Positions 23,853 through 35,982 of a stretch of DNA of 64,000 bases are shown one piece after another (position 1 is the stretch's first letter; every line of letters starts with the position of its first letter). The translations under genes and the position numbers were made by a program. The stretch lies in assembly GCF_949987535.1 (NCBI RefSeq), contig NC_080067.1, positions 2,356,001 to 2,420,000 of the forward strand, read 5' to 3'. The DNA is from Balaenoptera acutorostrata. Lineage: Eukaryota > Chordata > Mammalia > Artiodactyla > Balaenopteridae. Below the pieces are notes generated by a model. The model was not told the DNA's origin. It searched no databases and saw only the letters and a list, made by a program, of their open reading frames with translations.

Positions 23853-24305
23853 TGGTGGGCTGGATGATGTCCCCCCAGACCCACTCCACCCTCTGAAAAG
23901 GATTTGTCCATATCTTAATCCTGAGAACCTGTGAATGTGACCTTATTTGGAAAAAGGGGCTTTACAGATACCATCAAGTGAAAGATCTCCAGATGAAATC
24001 ATCCTGGATTAGCCAGCTGGGCCCTAAATCCAATGACTTAGTGTCCTTGTAAGAGACACGTAGAGGAGAGGCACAGACAGAAAAGAAGCAGCCTGGGAAG
24101 ATGGGGGCAGAGGTGGGAATCAGGCAGCTACAAGCCACGAAATGCCTGGAGCCATCAAAAGCTGGAAGACGCAAGGAAGGGTTCTCCTCTGGGCCCCCAG
24201 AGGGACCACAACCCTGCTGGCCTTCAGAACTGCAAGAGAATAAATTTCTGCTGCTTTAAGCCAGCAAGTTTTGGGTAATACATTATGGTAGCCAGGAAAC
24301 TAACA
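23853..24305 (+). mobile_element. Solo LTR, MaLR (MLT1-type)
   Basis: About 450 bp from 'tggtgggctggatgatgtcc' through 'gtgaatgtgaccttatttgg', 'gccctaaatccaatgactta' and 'aataaatttctgctgcttta' (polyadenylation signal) to 'ggaaactaaca'. The TG...CA ends, AATAAA near the 3' end and overall order fit a mammalian MaLR LTR. No internal sequence; strongly aged. Confidence 0.72.
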
Positions 24306-24795
24306 CGAGTGCCTACACCATACACAGCTGGTTTCTCCACGTGTCACTTGGGGACCTCCTGGCGTTGGCCTCTGCCTGCTTTCCTGTCTCTTCTCCGGGT
24401 TCTGTAAGTGCTTTCTACACGCCACGCTTTTCCCACCACATGAGCCGTGCTTGAGTCAAATGGGATTATTTACATTCTGTAAAAACTCACCTTTAATGCT
24501 TCAGCTGCTCCTTTAGTCTGCCCCGTTCCTCCAGCTACTTCCCACGCTAGTGAAGCCAGGTGACTCCCACTCAGAGTTCAAGGCCTGCTTTCTACTTCCC
24601 TGGTTTCTCACTCCCTCTTAAGGCGTGTCTGCAGCACCTCACTGCGCTGTGGTGTCAATTAGTCCCTTATGGGACTGCCATAGCTTGGAGTACGTATCTT
24701 TACTGTAACGCTCATTTTTATGCTACTGTATTTTGATGATGGACTTGTATTCACGAATTTTAATTATAAAGCACTTCATGAATACAGTTGCATTC
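24306..24795. other. Unassigned single-copy sequence
   Basis: No gene or repeat is recognised. Confidence 0.45.
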
Positions 24796-24812
24796 AAAAA
24801 GAGCACTGTCGA

Positions 24813-25133
24813 GGGACTTCCCTGGTGGTGCAGTGGTTAAGAATCCGCCTGCCAATGCAGGGAACACAGGTCCGATCGCTGGTCCGGGAAGATCCCACAT
24901 GCTGCAGAGCAACTAAGCCACAGCTACTGAGCCTGCGCTCCAGAGCCCGCGAGCCACAACTACTGAGCCTGCATGCTGCAACTACTGAAGCCCGCATGCG
25001 TAGAGCCCATGCTCCGCAACAAGAGAAGCCACCGCAATGAGAAGCCTGTACACTGCAACCAAGAGTAGCCCCCGCTCACTGCAACTAGAGAAAGCCCGCG
25101 CAGCAACGAAGACCCAACACAGCCAAAATTAAA
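24813..25133 (+). mobile_element. Long CHR SINE (CHR-2 type)
   Basis: It has a tRNA-Glu-like head ('gggacttccctggtggtgca', 'cagtggttaagaatccgcc'), then a long body of repeated 'gccacaactactgagcctg'-like units and a terminal 'gaagacccaacacagcc' before the A-tail. A perfect 17-bp duplication (AAAAAGAGCACTGTCGA) flanks it at 24796-24812 and 25134-25150. This long form points to a cetacean genome. Confidence 0.95.
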
Positions 25134-25310
25134 AAAAAGAGCACTGTCGATGAAGCTAAAGTGTCCCTTTGGCCACTCCTGACAGTGGCTATAAAGCAGG
25201 TTGCTGGAGTGGTCAGCCATTTTTAATTTTAGCGAATACGGCCAAGTGTTCCTTCCCCACAGGACTGGAATGGGAGCGCCTGCTCTATGGTTCTGAGCGG
25301 AGCTCTCCAA

Positions 25311-25425
25311 GGAATGCAAGCATCGTGAGGACCAGCACCTTGTCTGTCCTTGTTCTACGCCCAGCTCCCTAGAATAGCTCCCGGAACACGGCGGGCATTC
25401 AACAAACATCTGTAGAATGGATGAC
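25311..25425 (+). repeat. L2 3'-end relic
   Basis: 'agcatcgtgaggaccagcac', 'cttgtctgtccttgttctac' and 'gcattcaacaaacatctgta' followed by 'gaatggatgac' reproduce the L2 3' terminus. The next ~100 bp (25441-25540) may be a second, weaker copy. Confidence 0.65.
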
Positions 25426-25540
25426 AATTTCTCCGTTTCAGTAGAATGCAAGCTTCTCTGGGCAGAATTAGTGGCTAGTTCCTTCTTGTAACAAGCCCAG
25501 TGCCTACACGGGTCTCATACAAAACAAGCGCTCGAAAATT

Positions 25541-26844
25541 CTTTATTGTTGAGCTAATGAGAATATCTTCTCAGCACGATACCTCTGTATCCTGCTTTTC
25601 AGTTCTCTGAGATTACCTTCTAGGCGCTAAGTAGCTAAAAAGTGGAAGCTATGTTCCCCACCTACTCCCCTGCCCAACTGGAAATGATTATAATCAGCGA
25701 TTTCACACATGCAGTACTTAAATATATAACTACGTGCTCTCTTAAGAGCACAAAATCAAAAGCATGATGTGGCTCAGCGATGCCGGTGGACAGACCGACT
25801 GGTCGTACAGTGGAGAATTACTCCAAGAGGTCCAGGTGATCTGTTGCAACTTGCAGGTGAGACCCAGAGGCCAGAAAAGGGAAAGGAGCAACGGGCCCTC
25901 CCGACAGACCCCTGGGCTGGTACCACGTAACATCAGGCAGATTTCATTTCACACGTGATGAACACACCTGCTGCTTGCACTTAGAAAGAGATAACGGACA
26001 CGTCTATCAAGGCCAGGTCTGTCTGTCAGCAGCTCAGGCAACAGGAGTGGCTTGTGATGACGTGGGTTTTCAGTGAAAACACATACAGTTCCTTATAAGT
26101 GCATCGCCACCTCCTGCATTTGTGTGGAGATATTTTTTTGGTCTTGAGCTGTGTGAAAGAGAGTGTGTATATATTTAAACAGTGTATTACAATGAACGTC
26201 TTGGATGGTGTCTGCTTGCATATAAGTGCTGTATACATCCTAATTATGTCACATATGAATGATAAATACCAAACTTTTTCTCACATAAGGTGGTAGAGCT
26301 ATTTATTACCAACTTTGTTGCCAAATCACTGTTTAAAGAATTCTTTAGTTTCTCTAAAACGCAAGAGAAAAATTCTCAACTACTAGTCTAGAAGTTCCCA
26401 GATCTTCACATTTCAGAGGATGATTAAAAGAGCAAACCAGTAAACAAATTTAGGGTCTGCTATAGCTTGCCAACTTTTCGTTTTTGCCAAGGAAGGACAT
26501 TCAGAAAGAAAAACAACTATTATTTACTGCAATCACTTCATAAGAGGAAAGATTTTTATGGCCCCCATGCCCCCCAAAAGTCAGAAGATTATTCTCAGAA
26601 TAAAGGGAAGTCTTTCAGCTTGAAGAAAGCAGATTTATAAAAAAATTTAGGTTTACAAAAAGATTTCCTTACATTTTCTCATTTCACAGAGGAGCACTGA
26701 AAACTTGATTGCCTACAAGCCCCAGTGCAAGAAGCAGTGCTCGGAAACCACCTTTCCAGCCTGGCTGCTTCAACACTCCCTTGATCCTTCTGCAACTTTC
26801 CTATGAAATCCACGATAGTCACAGTTCGGCTGGGCAAGCAGGTT
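25541..26844. other. Unassigned single-copy sequence
   Basis: AT-leaning sequence with no recognised repeat and no coding frame with support. Confidence 0.45.
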
Positions 26845-26925
26845 GACGCAATTCCACCAGCATTTACTAAGGGCCTACTATGTGCTCAGCCCTGAGGGAG
26901 GTGCTTTGCCAAAGGATACAAAAGT
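26845..26925 (-). repeat. L2 3'-end relic
   Basis: 'caccagcatttactaagggc' and 'ctactatgtgctcagccctg' are the reverse of the L2 3' terminus. Confidence 0.6.
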
Positions 26926-27253
26926 GGAAATCCTGCCCTGTAAGTAAATGTGCACTCATGGGGAGGGGTTTCTGGCAAAAACCAGAACATAGGAAAAAAA
27001 TTCTTACGACAAAATGTGACTGAAGCCATTATGCTGGGTGTCAAAGGAGATTGCTCAAATGCTACCACAGTTGGAACTTCCTTCTAAAATAATTCTCTCT
27101 GCCAATGTTGAAAACCCAATTTTCAAGTCAACATTAATAAGCATGTCTGTCTTTTGCTTTTCCTGTTGGTTATTCCAACTTGAGGAAATGCTGGAGAGTC
27201 TTTTTAGAGCTCTAGTTTCACATGTTTAGATTGACAGGAAGATCATGATGGAG

Positions 27254-27735
27254 ATATACACAATGGAATATTACTCAGCCATAAAAAAGAATGAAATAAT
27301 GCCATGTGCAGCAACATGGATGGGCCTAGAGATTATCATACTAAGTGAAGTTAAGTCAGACAGAGGAAGACAGATACCATATGATATCACTTATATGTGG
27401 AATCTAAAGTGTGACACAAATGAACTTATCTACAAAACAGAAACAGACTCACAGATGTAAGAGAACAGACTTGTGGTTGCCAAGGGGAAGGGGGGTGGGG
27501 GAGGGAAGGACTGGGGGTTTGTGATTAGCCGATGTAAGCTATTACATGTGGAATGGATAAACAATAAGGTCCTACTGTATAGCACAGGGAACTATATTCA
27601 ATATCCTGTGACAAACCATATTGGAAAAGAATATGAAAAAAGAATGCATATATAGGTATAACTGAGTCACTTTGCTGTACAGAAGAAATTAACACAACAT
27701 TGTAAATCAACTATACTTCAATAAAATTTAAAAAA
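27254..27735 (+). mobile_element. 5'-truncated L1, ORF2 end and 3'UTR
   Basis: It starts in the ORF2 C-terminal [20 protein letters not shown] region (27245-27460 frame), followed by a 3'UTR of the same lineage as 222-962 with a G4-capable tract at 27484-27505. The flanks 27240-27253 and 27736-27749 (AGAT[C/A]ATGATGGAG) form a 14-bp duplication with one mismatch. Confidence 0.95.
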
Positions 27736-27749
27736 AGATAATGATGGAG

Positions 27750-28090
27750 CATGAACTCTTGACATAAAGAAGGTTCGAGACAGACTTGCTTATATAAGGG
27801 TCCGCCTCTCCTTCCTCTCTCTCAATCTTAAAATGACATTCCGTCTGTTGCTATAATCCTGAGGCTTCCGCTGCAGAAAAACAAAAATGGCTAAGTTTGG
27901 GCCTCACTATATGTTCACCACTCTGGGAATGATCTGCTTATCTCATGCGGTAAAGTATGGCCCATGAACTATTCCAAATGCATGGATAAAATTGAGCAAA
28001 TGCTCTCACCCAAGACACTTGAAATAACCTATTTTCTCTGCCCCACAGAGAGTTCATTTGCAGTCACAGACGGCCAACATGTGTAGACAA
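27750..28090. other. Unassigned single-copy sequence
   Basis: No gene or repeat is recognised between two L1 insertions. Confidence 0.45.
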
Positions 28091-28100
28091 CATAATAACG

Positions 28101-28247
28101 CTTCTTTTTTAAAACTGAAGTACAGTTGATTTACAGTGTGTTAGTTTCAGGTGTAGAGTAAAGTGATTCATTTATATATACACATATATATGTACATATA
28201 TATGTGTATGTATATATATTCTTTTCCACAATATATATATTCTTTTC
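28101..28247 (-). mobile_element. L1 3'UTR tail with expanded TA/CA microsatellite
   Basis: Reverse L1 terminus ('actgaagtacagttgattta', 'tgttagtttcaggtgtagag', 'aaagtgattcatttatatat'), then a run of TATATG/CATATA units from about 28155 to 28230. The 9-bp flanks CATAATAAC (28091-28099 and 28248-28256) are a likely target-site duplication. Confidence 0.82.
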
Positions 28248-28256
28248 CATAATAAC

Positions 28257-28757
28257 TCAATGTAGATGAATAAAAACAAGTCCCCCTCACAAAGGTAAAC
28301 TTTTGCAGAGTGGCTGACAGGTGTTTAGAAACCATGAGTCATAAATAATTTGTGCTCTGTAAATTATTTCATTTCTACTTAGTTGTCCAGCTCATGCCTA
28401 ACCTCACTCCATTTTCAAAGATCTAATTCCATCAGTTTTCTAGGAATCTGAGTGCTTTCTACATAAATTCTACGGCGCCTCAAAACACAGGTTGTTTCTG
28501 TTAATCTGATCATTTGTTTCACATAATTAGAATTCAGTTGCCTTTTTGCGCAGGCGCTGAATAAATGGTGAATCTAGCTGTGTCTCACACCTACAGAGAA
28601 AAAGGTAGTGGTATGCAATCTGTCCTACAGTCTCCATGAGGATGCTTACATTTCTAGGAGTGTGATGTTTAAAAGAAATGGCTACAATATTCTTTGACGC
28701 CTTCCCATAGAGCAGTGGTTCTCTGTCCCCTCTCCTTGAAGAGGGGCTCAGTGTGAT
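28257..28757. other. Unassigned single-copy sequence
   Basis: AT-rich, with no repeat or gene recognised. The minus frame 28527-28934 ends inside the SINE to the right and is not a gene. Confidence 0.45.
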
Positions 28758-28772
28758 TAAAGCATATGGCAG

Positions 28773-28896
28773 GGGACTTCCCTGGCGGTCCAGCGGTTGA
28801 GACTCCATGCTTCCACTGCAGGGGGTGCAGGTTCGATCCCTGGTTGGGGAACTAGGATGCCACCTGCCCCAGGGTGTGGCCAAAAAGAAAAATAAA
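28773..28896 (+). mobile_element. Short CHR-type SINE
   Basis: Head 'gggacttccctggcggtcca', B-box region 'ggttcgatccctggttgggg', end 'gtggccaaaaagaaaaataa'. About 124 bp, lacking the repeated body of the long form. The flanks TAAAGCATATGGCAG (28758-28772) and TAAAGCATAGGGCAG (28897-28911) form a 15-bp duplication with one mismatch. Confidence 0.94.
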
Positions 28897-29139
28897 TAAA
28901 GCATAGGGCAGAAGTGTTGCCATGTGGTTTCCAAGGTAGGTCATACAAAGCTATGCTGCTTCCACCTTGTTCAGTTTTGTTGGAGTCGCCACATAACAAA
29001 TTTGATTACCCTGAGGTCTCCATGCTGCGAGGAAGCCCAAATCTCACAACCCCAGCCCAGGTGTCACACGTGTAAGTGAGTAATCCTCCGTGTGATTTCA
29101 ACCCCCAGCCTTCAGTTTACTCCTCATCTTCAGGTGTTT

Positions 29140-29292
29140 CCAGCAAGATGCTAGGCATCGTGGAGCCGGGTCAGCCATTGCTGTTGTGCCCTGCCCATAC
29201 TCTTAACTCAGAGTCTATGAGCAGAATAAATGGTGGCTTTATGCCACTAAGTTTTGGGGTGGTTTGTTACACAGCAGTTGTAACTAAAACAT
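29140..29292 (+). mobile_element. 3' part of a MaLR/ERVL-type LTR
   Basis: 'agcagaataaatggtggctt', 'tatgccactaagttttgggg' and 'tggtttgttacacagcagtt' ending in 'gtaactaaaacat' match the conserved 3' end of an ERVL/MaLR LTR, with its polyadenylation signal. The 5' part is unclear. Confidence 0.55.
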
Positions 29293-30375
29293 AGAACGTG
29301 TTTTCAATTTGGGGAGATTGCTAACTTGGATGGCTAATTACCCTCTTTAAGGTACCGAGGGCATTCCTGTCAAGGAACTAGGAGCCCAGATGGCCTCATT
29401 TTATGTGTTCGCACATTCAGAGCATTTTTTTTGGGCCTTTGAGTAATGAGAAACTTCTTCTAGATATCTATCCCCCAAATAACAATCAAAACAAAGCATG
29501 AATCAAGGGCCACGGCAGAGTACTAAGCTCCAGCAAAGAAGAAGTTGGGATGCTTTGTTGCAGGGAAGGAGAAAGGATCAAGAAAACAACAGCAACGAAA
29601 AGCAACCCCCCCAAACAAAGCGTGAGATGGACAATATCAAATTGAAAACTTAGTTCTCACTGAATCACATGACAGCATTAATAATCAGATAGTAGGAGAA
29701 TGATGCAACTGAGACAGTCTCAGAAGTGTAATATAAATTAGATAAACTACAGTAGTTTTAATAGGGGCATGGATGCATTTTAATTAGCATAATGATGAAG
29801 TACTCATCTATCTTTTACAATAGGAGGGAGGCTTATAAAAGTCTTTTGAAAATTCTATTAGTTTCTCTTGTTTAAAGGCAAATGAAGACAGAAGTACATT
29901 GTGGAACGGGAGGTGAACATAGGGCAGAATTACCAGGCACAGCTCCTCATGGCTCCCCATCCTCTCCTCATCAAACAGAAATAACCTTTCTCTGGAGTTC
30001 TGGGCCCTACACACTACAGCCCCGTACTTATCTCCCGTTACTCTCCGCTTCATCATACACTCAAGACGAATGATTCCTGGTGAGCCTCTGACACGAACAC
30101 GCATTCCTGCCTCTGAGCCTTTGTCTATGCGATTCTTTCTGCCTAAGACACAGCTCCTTGATCTTGGTTTCTTGGATGGGTCTCAGGATGTGCCTGAGCC
30201 TCCCGGAAGTGAATGCAGGATTTTGTGTAAATTTGCATATGTGCCTCATTCTGGGAAGAGGTCCATAGGATTCACCAGACTTACAGAGAGGGTTGTGAGT
30301 CAAGGTTGTTTAAAAACTACTCACTCTCTCCCTTTTTTCAGAAAAACCCTCATTTCCCTATGAATCTGCTTATCT
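29293..30375. other. Unassigned single-copy sequence
   Basis: Nothing is recognised. Frames at 29808-30363 overlap on both strands and carry no domain. Confidence 0.4.
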
Positions 30376-31010
30376 GCTTATTGGCAAATGTTTACTGAGT
30401 GCCCACTACATGCCAGGCACTGTTTCAGGCACTTGGGATGCAGCAGTGAACAAAACAAACAGGGATGCTACCTTCTTGGAACTTCTGGGAACTGTAATAT
30501 TCTAGCAGAAGGATAGAGACAATAAATCACATAATAAAGAAAAACTGGATATGTAAATCATATAGTATGCTAGAAGATGGGTTCTAAGGACAAATTAGAA
30601 CCTGTAAGGAGAATCAGAAGTGCTAGCGGGGAGAAACTCAATTTTAAATAAAATGGTCAGATAGGCCCTGTTAGGAAGATGACACTTGAGCAAATTGTTG
30701 AAGATGGTGAAGGAGTGATCTATGTGGGTATCTGAGAGAAAAGCATTCCAGATTGGGGGGAAAGCCAGTGCAAAGGCCCTGAGGTGGGAGTCTGACTTGT
30801 AGGTAAGAGGAGATGCGAGGGGGCCCGTATGGCGGAAGCAAAGTCACAGAAGGAGAGAGTAGTGGGAGATGAAGCTGAGAGGCTTTGCCAATCGTGTGGG
30901 ACTTTGAGAGACGTGGGAGCAGAGGAGGATTCTGAGGAATGAATGATGGAGTCTGATCTGTGTTGTGTTGAGAAAAAGCTGTACGGTATGGAAGGACGGA
31001 GTCAAGGACA
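30376..31010 (-). repeat. Long L2 relic
   Basis: Reverse L2: terminus 'ttactgagtgcccactacat' and 'gccaggcactgtttcaggca', then 'gcagcagtgaacaaaacaaa', 'gaagatgacacttgagcaaa', 'agcattccagattgggggga' and 'agtgcaaaggccctgaggtg'. At about 630 bp it is the longest L2 segment here. The minus frame 30844-31035 over it is incidental. Confidence 0.65.
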
Positions 31011-31741
31011 AAAGCCAGCGGGCTGCGGTGACCATCTAAGTGAAAAGCAGTGATGGAGCAGGTGACAGGAGTGGGGAGGTGGTCCGATTCTGGGTGTATC
31101 TAAGGCAGAGTTGACAGGACTTCCTCACAAGGATGAGGCCGAGATCTGTGGCCTGGACGACTGGAAGGGTGGTCCCACCCACCAAGATGGGGAAGGCTGG
31201 AAGGATGGAGGTGCTGGGGGCAAGCTGGGAATTCAGCTTTGGATTCGGTGATTTGGATTCTAAGTGGAGCCATCTAGTCGGCAGCTGCATGAGTCAGGGG
31301 TTCCCGGCAAAGGTTCAGCTGGGGGTAAACGTTTGGGAGCCATCAATTTCAGATATTCAGGAGAGCTATCCCCAACAGCCTTCATCCCTTCTCTGACCCC
31401 CCGAAAACATTTTGCTGTACTTCCCTAGTGAAAATTTTTACATCTTTCATAGTACTATAGTTTTCTGCCTACTTTCCTCATTCTCTCTACTGGACAATAA
31501 AGTTCCCCAATTGTATCCTATCCAACTCTGTATCTCTTGTTTTGCCTCCCAAAAATATTGGTTTAAGCTCCTCATCGTTAGGCCTTCATATTTCAATTGC
31601 TATGACCTGTAGATGAATTGAATGTAATCATTTTGATTTCTTTTCTCGTTACTCATCAACATTTGCCATCAAATCCAGGCTCTGTTTTCATCTTCTCTTT
31701 AATGTAAATCATATCCAACCAATTTTTTTCTTTAAAATAGG
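31011..31741. other. Unassigned, possible L2 fragment at 31480-31600
   Basis: 31011-31400 may continue the L2 relic but is too diverged to say. 31480-31600 has an L2-like 'ggacaataaagttccccaat' start. No gene. Confidence 0.35.
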
Positions 31742-31752
31742 TTATTTTTAAA

Positions 31753-32671
31753 ACAGACACTTGAAAAGATGCTAATCATCAGGGAAATGCAAATCAAAAC
31801 CACAATGAGATACCACCTCACACCTGTCAGAATGGCCATCATTGAAAAGACAAGAAATAAGTATTGGTGAGGATGCGGAGAAAAGGGAATCCTCGTGCAC
31901 TGCTGGTGGGGTGTAGACTGGTGCAGCCATTGTGGAGAACAGTACGGAAATTCCTCAAAAAATTAAAATGAGAACTACCATCTGACCCAGATTTCCACTC
32001 CTGGGCATTTACCCAAAGAAGACGAAGCCACCAAATTGAAAAGATGTACCCCTGTGTTTAGTGCTGCATTGTTTATAATAACTAAGATATGGAAACAACC
32101 TAAGTGCCCATCAATGGATGAATGCATAAAGATGTGGTACATATACTCAATGGAATACTACTCACCCATAAAACAAGAATGAAATCTTTTGCCATTTGTA
32201 ACAATATGGATAGAACTTGAGGGAATTATGATAAGTGAAATAAGTCAGAAAAAGACAAATAGTGTACGATTTCACTTACATATGGAACCTAAAAAACAAA
32301 TCTAAAAAATGAACAAACCAAAACAAAACAAAAATCATAGATGCAAAGAACAGAATGGTGGTTGCCAGAGGGGAAGAGGGAGGAAAGTGGGCGAAATGGG
32401 TAAAGGGGGTCAAGAGGTTCAAACTTACATTTATAAAACAGAAAAGCCATGGGGATGTAACGTACAGCATGGTGACTATAGTCAATAATATTGTAGCGCA
32501 TACTTGAAAGTTGCCAAGAGGGTAAATCCTGAAAGCTAACTTTATATGGTGACAGACAGTAACTAGACTTACTGTGGTGATCATTTTACCATGTACATCA
32601 ATATAGAATCATGATGTTGTACACCTGAAACCAATATAATGTTATATGTCAATTAAACCTCAATAAAAAAC
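31753..32671 (+). mobile_element. Older L1, ORF2 end plus 3'UTR
   Basis: It contains 'gggaaatgcaaatcaaaacc', 'ggtgcagccattgtggagaa' and 'catttacccaaagaagacga' from ORF2. The 3'UTR ends in 'atgtcaattaaacctcaata', unlike the younger tails. ORF2 is broken by many stops and an apparent internal deletion at the left. The 3' end resembles L1MA-age elements. Confidence 0.85.
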
Positions 32672-33924
32672 CCCACTATGCATACTTATTGTAAACAAAG
32701 CAGAAAAAAAAGTCAAAAGGCAAAATGTAAACTTTAAGAAATACTCCTCGTGTAGTTTCCCTGAAAATTAGCTTTTGTACTCTGCTTTCACTTAGCTGGG
32801 TGCAATTACTAAGCTCTGTGGGTCTCAAGTTTCTCATCCGAAAGATAAAGAAACTGGGTTAGACAATTCGAAAATTCTTCAAATACTTGTTTTTGAAAAA
32901 CTCAGAATGGCTCTGTTCAATCACTAACATTTCTGAAGACACACCATTTATTCTGCTTAAAACTAGATGTGATCAGAATAAATATCAGGGAGAAATAAAT
33001 CTTGCAGTCAGTAATCTTTACTACAACTCCTTTCTATTAACTTGCACATAGAGAATATTTTTTTTTTAAACAAAAGGACATTTCCAAGAATGATACTGAC
33101 CATTTTCTATGTAAGGATTGATTAAAAAGAGTCTTTTTCTGAGTTCCTGCTTACCATCTTTTCCCAATTAATAATAGCTAAGTCTACTATAGATGCATCC
33201 CATAAAAAGAGACCTAATCACAATGCAAACAAAATCACTCCCTGTGTTCTGGCACAAGTGTATTTCATGAGCTTCTAGGATACAATTTGCATGACTAAAC
33301 TGAAATCCTGTGATTCTTACATTAGAACTATTTTATCTAATTATGAGGGTGAAAAGTATTGTGTCCACAATATCTTGCTTTCTTTTTTGTTCAAGTTATT
33401 TTTAATCAGGAACATTGTAGGGACATACAAATGGCTCTTCTCAAAAACGACTTGCGGATGCTGCCTGGGGAATCATGATAATTAAAAGAACAAGGTCAGA
33501 TCGGGCTGAGTGTTTGGGAGTGGAAGTCAACCACAGGTGGCGGCAGGGCAAACAAACAAACAAAACCCCCTCCAGCCAAAGAAACGCCTGTCAAGAGGAG
33601 GCTAAGTGGCTTTGATTGAATTGACTCATTGTGTGACAAAGGGGTTAAAACAGAGATTCTTTCAGATTATCTCAGATCTGAAAGCCCTTGGAGCACGGGG
33701 AGGCCAGCCAAGGAAAACCCTGCCCTCAGAAGAGATGGATGGAAAAGATTAAAAAAACCCAAAAACCAAAAAGCAAAGCAACAAAAACTTGCCACCGCCA
33801 ACTGGTCCAATGGTGATAATCGGCTTCTCAGGCTTGACCCTGGTTGGATGTATCCATGCAAATGCCAATATTACCCTCCATAATCAGATTTACTTTAAGA
33901 ATACGTATGTTACAATCTGTCCAT
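32672..33924. other. Single-copy sequence, possible MIR at 32765-32880
   Basis: 'ctttcacttagctgggtgca' to 'aaagaaactgggttagacaa' (32785-32865) may be a forward MIR-type relic. The rest is unassigned and AT-rich. No supported gene. Confidence 0.4.
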
Positions 33925-34135
33925 GTCAGGCAGTCTTCTAAGAACTTTGCAAATATTTCATTTTCCTGTAAACCCTGGGCGGTTCGCAGTGTTAGTACCT
34001 CTACTTCTCTAGGTGAGGATGGTAGACATCCTAAAATTTGCCCAAAGTTGTGTAACTCCTAAGTGGCAGAGCTGGGGTTCAAACCCAGACATTCGGAATC
34101 CAGAATGTGTGCTCATGGTCACGGTGCTATGTTGC
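33925..34135 (-). repeat. MIR, near full length
   Basis: Reverse MIR: 'gtgttagtacctctacttct', 'cccaaagttgtgtaactcct', 'aagtggcagagctggggttc' and 'aaacccagacattcggaatc'. Confidence 0.8.
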
Positions 34136-34985
34136 AAGGAAATGGAAAAAAGACACTGCAGACGAAGTTATGTGATTCAACAACTCCTACTTTTCCCATT
34201 TCACGGAACTTTAGGGAGCATCCTTTGTCCTGCCACAGCTGAGTAGCAGCAAAGCACAGGCTGTTCTTTAAGTATTAAAAAGTATTTTAAGCACCTCCAC
34301 CGTTGCCTAAGTGTGTGCAACTCTGTTACCAATAAATCAAACCCAACCACGGCAAAACAAAGTACCTTGGCCATCTAACTTGGAATAGGCAGCTGGGAAG
34401 CATAGTTGAGTTTACACTGAGCATCTGAAAGGCAGGCACTGAGGGGAAACCAGCAAGTTTAGTTTCCAGGTTTACAGCACAAGGCGAGAACTAAAAACCT
34501 GGTCCTGCTTGTACCCCGGGAAGATTTTCCATGGCTTATGATGGTTCCTTTTCTCCTTTGAACAAAATGACATAAAATAAAAATTAGTGGCTTACACTCC
34601 CAGGTCCAAGAGGATGTTGATATAAGTTTTGGAAGCGAGAAGCACAGACCACCCCCAGGAGGAAATTCCAGAGAGGAAAAACATACTACCAGGGTACACA
34701 TGATCGTAACCTGATTTAGCATCCTTTAAAACCACAGTCTCCTCCAGGATTTTCCCGATTACTGTCTTCAGAAGCGTGAAACAGTTACACGGGATTTTCC
34801 TGATTAATGAATGCAAAAGCATGAGAAAGTTCCATGAGTCACACCATAGACTTGTCTAATTTGAAGTCTGCTGCCAGGCAGTTTGGAGGGTTACATATTT
34901 ATTACTGCTACATAGCAGTTCTGGGAAAAGTAAAATATGTTAGTCATAAGAAAGCACATTCTTCAAGTGGGCTAGAATCTTTCAA
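34136..34985. other. Unassigned single-copy sequence
   Basis: No repeat or gene is recognised. Confidence 0.4.
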
Positions 34986-35185
34986 TCAAGCGTTCTTAAC
35001 CTTTTTTTTTTTTTTTGGTGGTGGAAGTGGGAAGGATCATGCATCCCTTTGAGAGTATTTGAGAATCTGAGGAAAGCTGGGGAGTATGAGTGGACCCCAA
35101 GAAAATGCCTGGGCATATTGTCATACTATACTGTGCTTTATTTCACGGGGTTCATAAACCTCTGAACTCTCTGTAGTTAGAAACC
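34986..35185. repeat. Possible ancient DNA-transposon relic
   Basis: 'gttcttaacc', a long T run, 'tttgagaatctgaggaaagc' and 'cacggggttcataaacctct' resemble a dispersed old mammalian repeat that I cannot name. Confidence 0.35.
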
Positions 35186-35982
35186 ATGTTATACATTGGA
35201 GTCCCAATGGAATTCCCTAGACAGCTTAAGATGCTAGAATAGAACTGCTCGAGGGCTGGGCTTACTGCTGCAACTGGGTCAAGATCAATGTGCTTAACTC
35301 TGGCAGACCTCTGTTCTCCCTAAAGCCACCTGGGACAGGAAGCAGGGAAACAAACACCCAGCGACGGTTAAGAGTTATCAGACAGGCGAGGAATAATCTG
35401 AATTTTGGTTTCAGTTACCTTTTTTTTTTTTCCACAAATACCACTGAATCTACTTGGGGTAAGACAAAAAAATCTCAGCAGTTGTTTTCCTCCAGAGAAT
35501 ATCAATCTTACAGTTAAGTTTAATGAGTTAAGAGGAAATCAGTTTCCAGTGAAAACTAACTGGAATCAGATAAAACAGGACAAATAGAAAATAAGACCTT
35601 CACAGGAATCCCCATTGATAGGGCTGAGCACGGGAAACAAATCATCATCATACATTCACTCATGCATGATTTATTCGTGAATTAAGTTAAGCAAGTTTCC
35701 ATTGAGACTCTGCGATGTGGCAGATTCCATGGTATGGGGATACTCCACTGATTCAACGGATCCTGTCCAGCAGTGACAATAAAGTGCTGTGGGAGCTCAG
35801 AGCTGTGGGTACCAACACCATCTTCACGGATCAGTGAAAGAGATGGGCGAGCCCAGGAGCTAACTGTGAGCTCCATGCGATCCCAGGTCTGAACACTACA
35901 GGTGAGGCTGTGTGATGACGGTGATCATGATGATGAACCACCTCCAAAGGGCAGCAGCAGCCTTCCTTTAAAAGCCGTGTTC
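35186..35982. other. Unassigned single-copy sequence
   Basis: No repeat or gene is recognised. Confidence 0.4.

Noticed and set aside
24880..25120. Repeated 'ccacaactactgagcctg'-type units as a CRISPR-like or satellite array
   Set aside because: They are the internal repeated body of the long CHR SINE, bounded by a 17-bp target-site duplication.
24960..25451. 163-codon minus frame
   Set aside because: Its C-terminal part is antisense CHR SINE; the rest overlaps an L2 relic.
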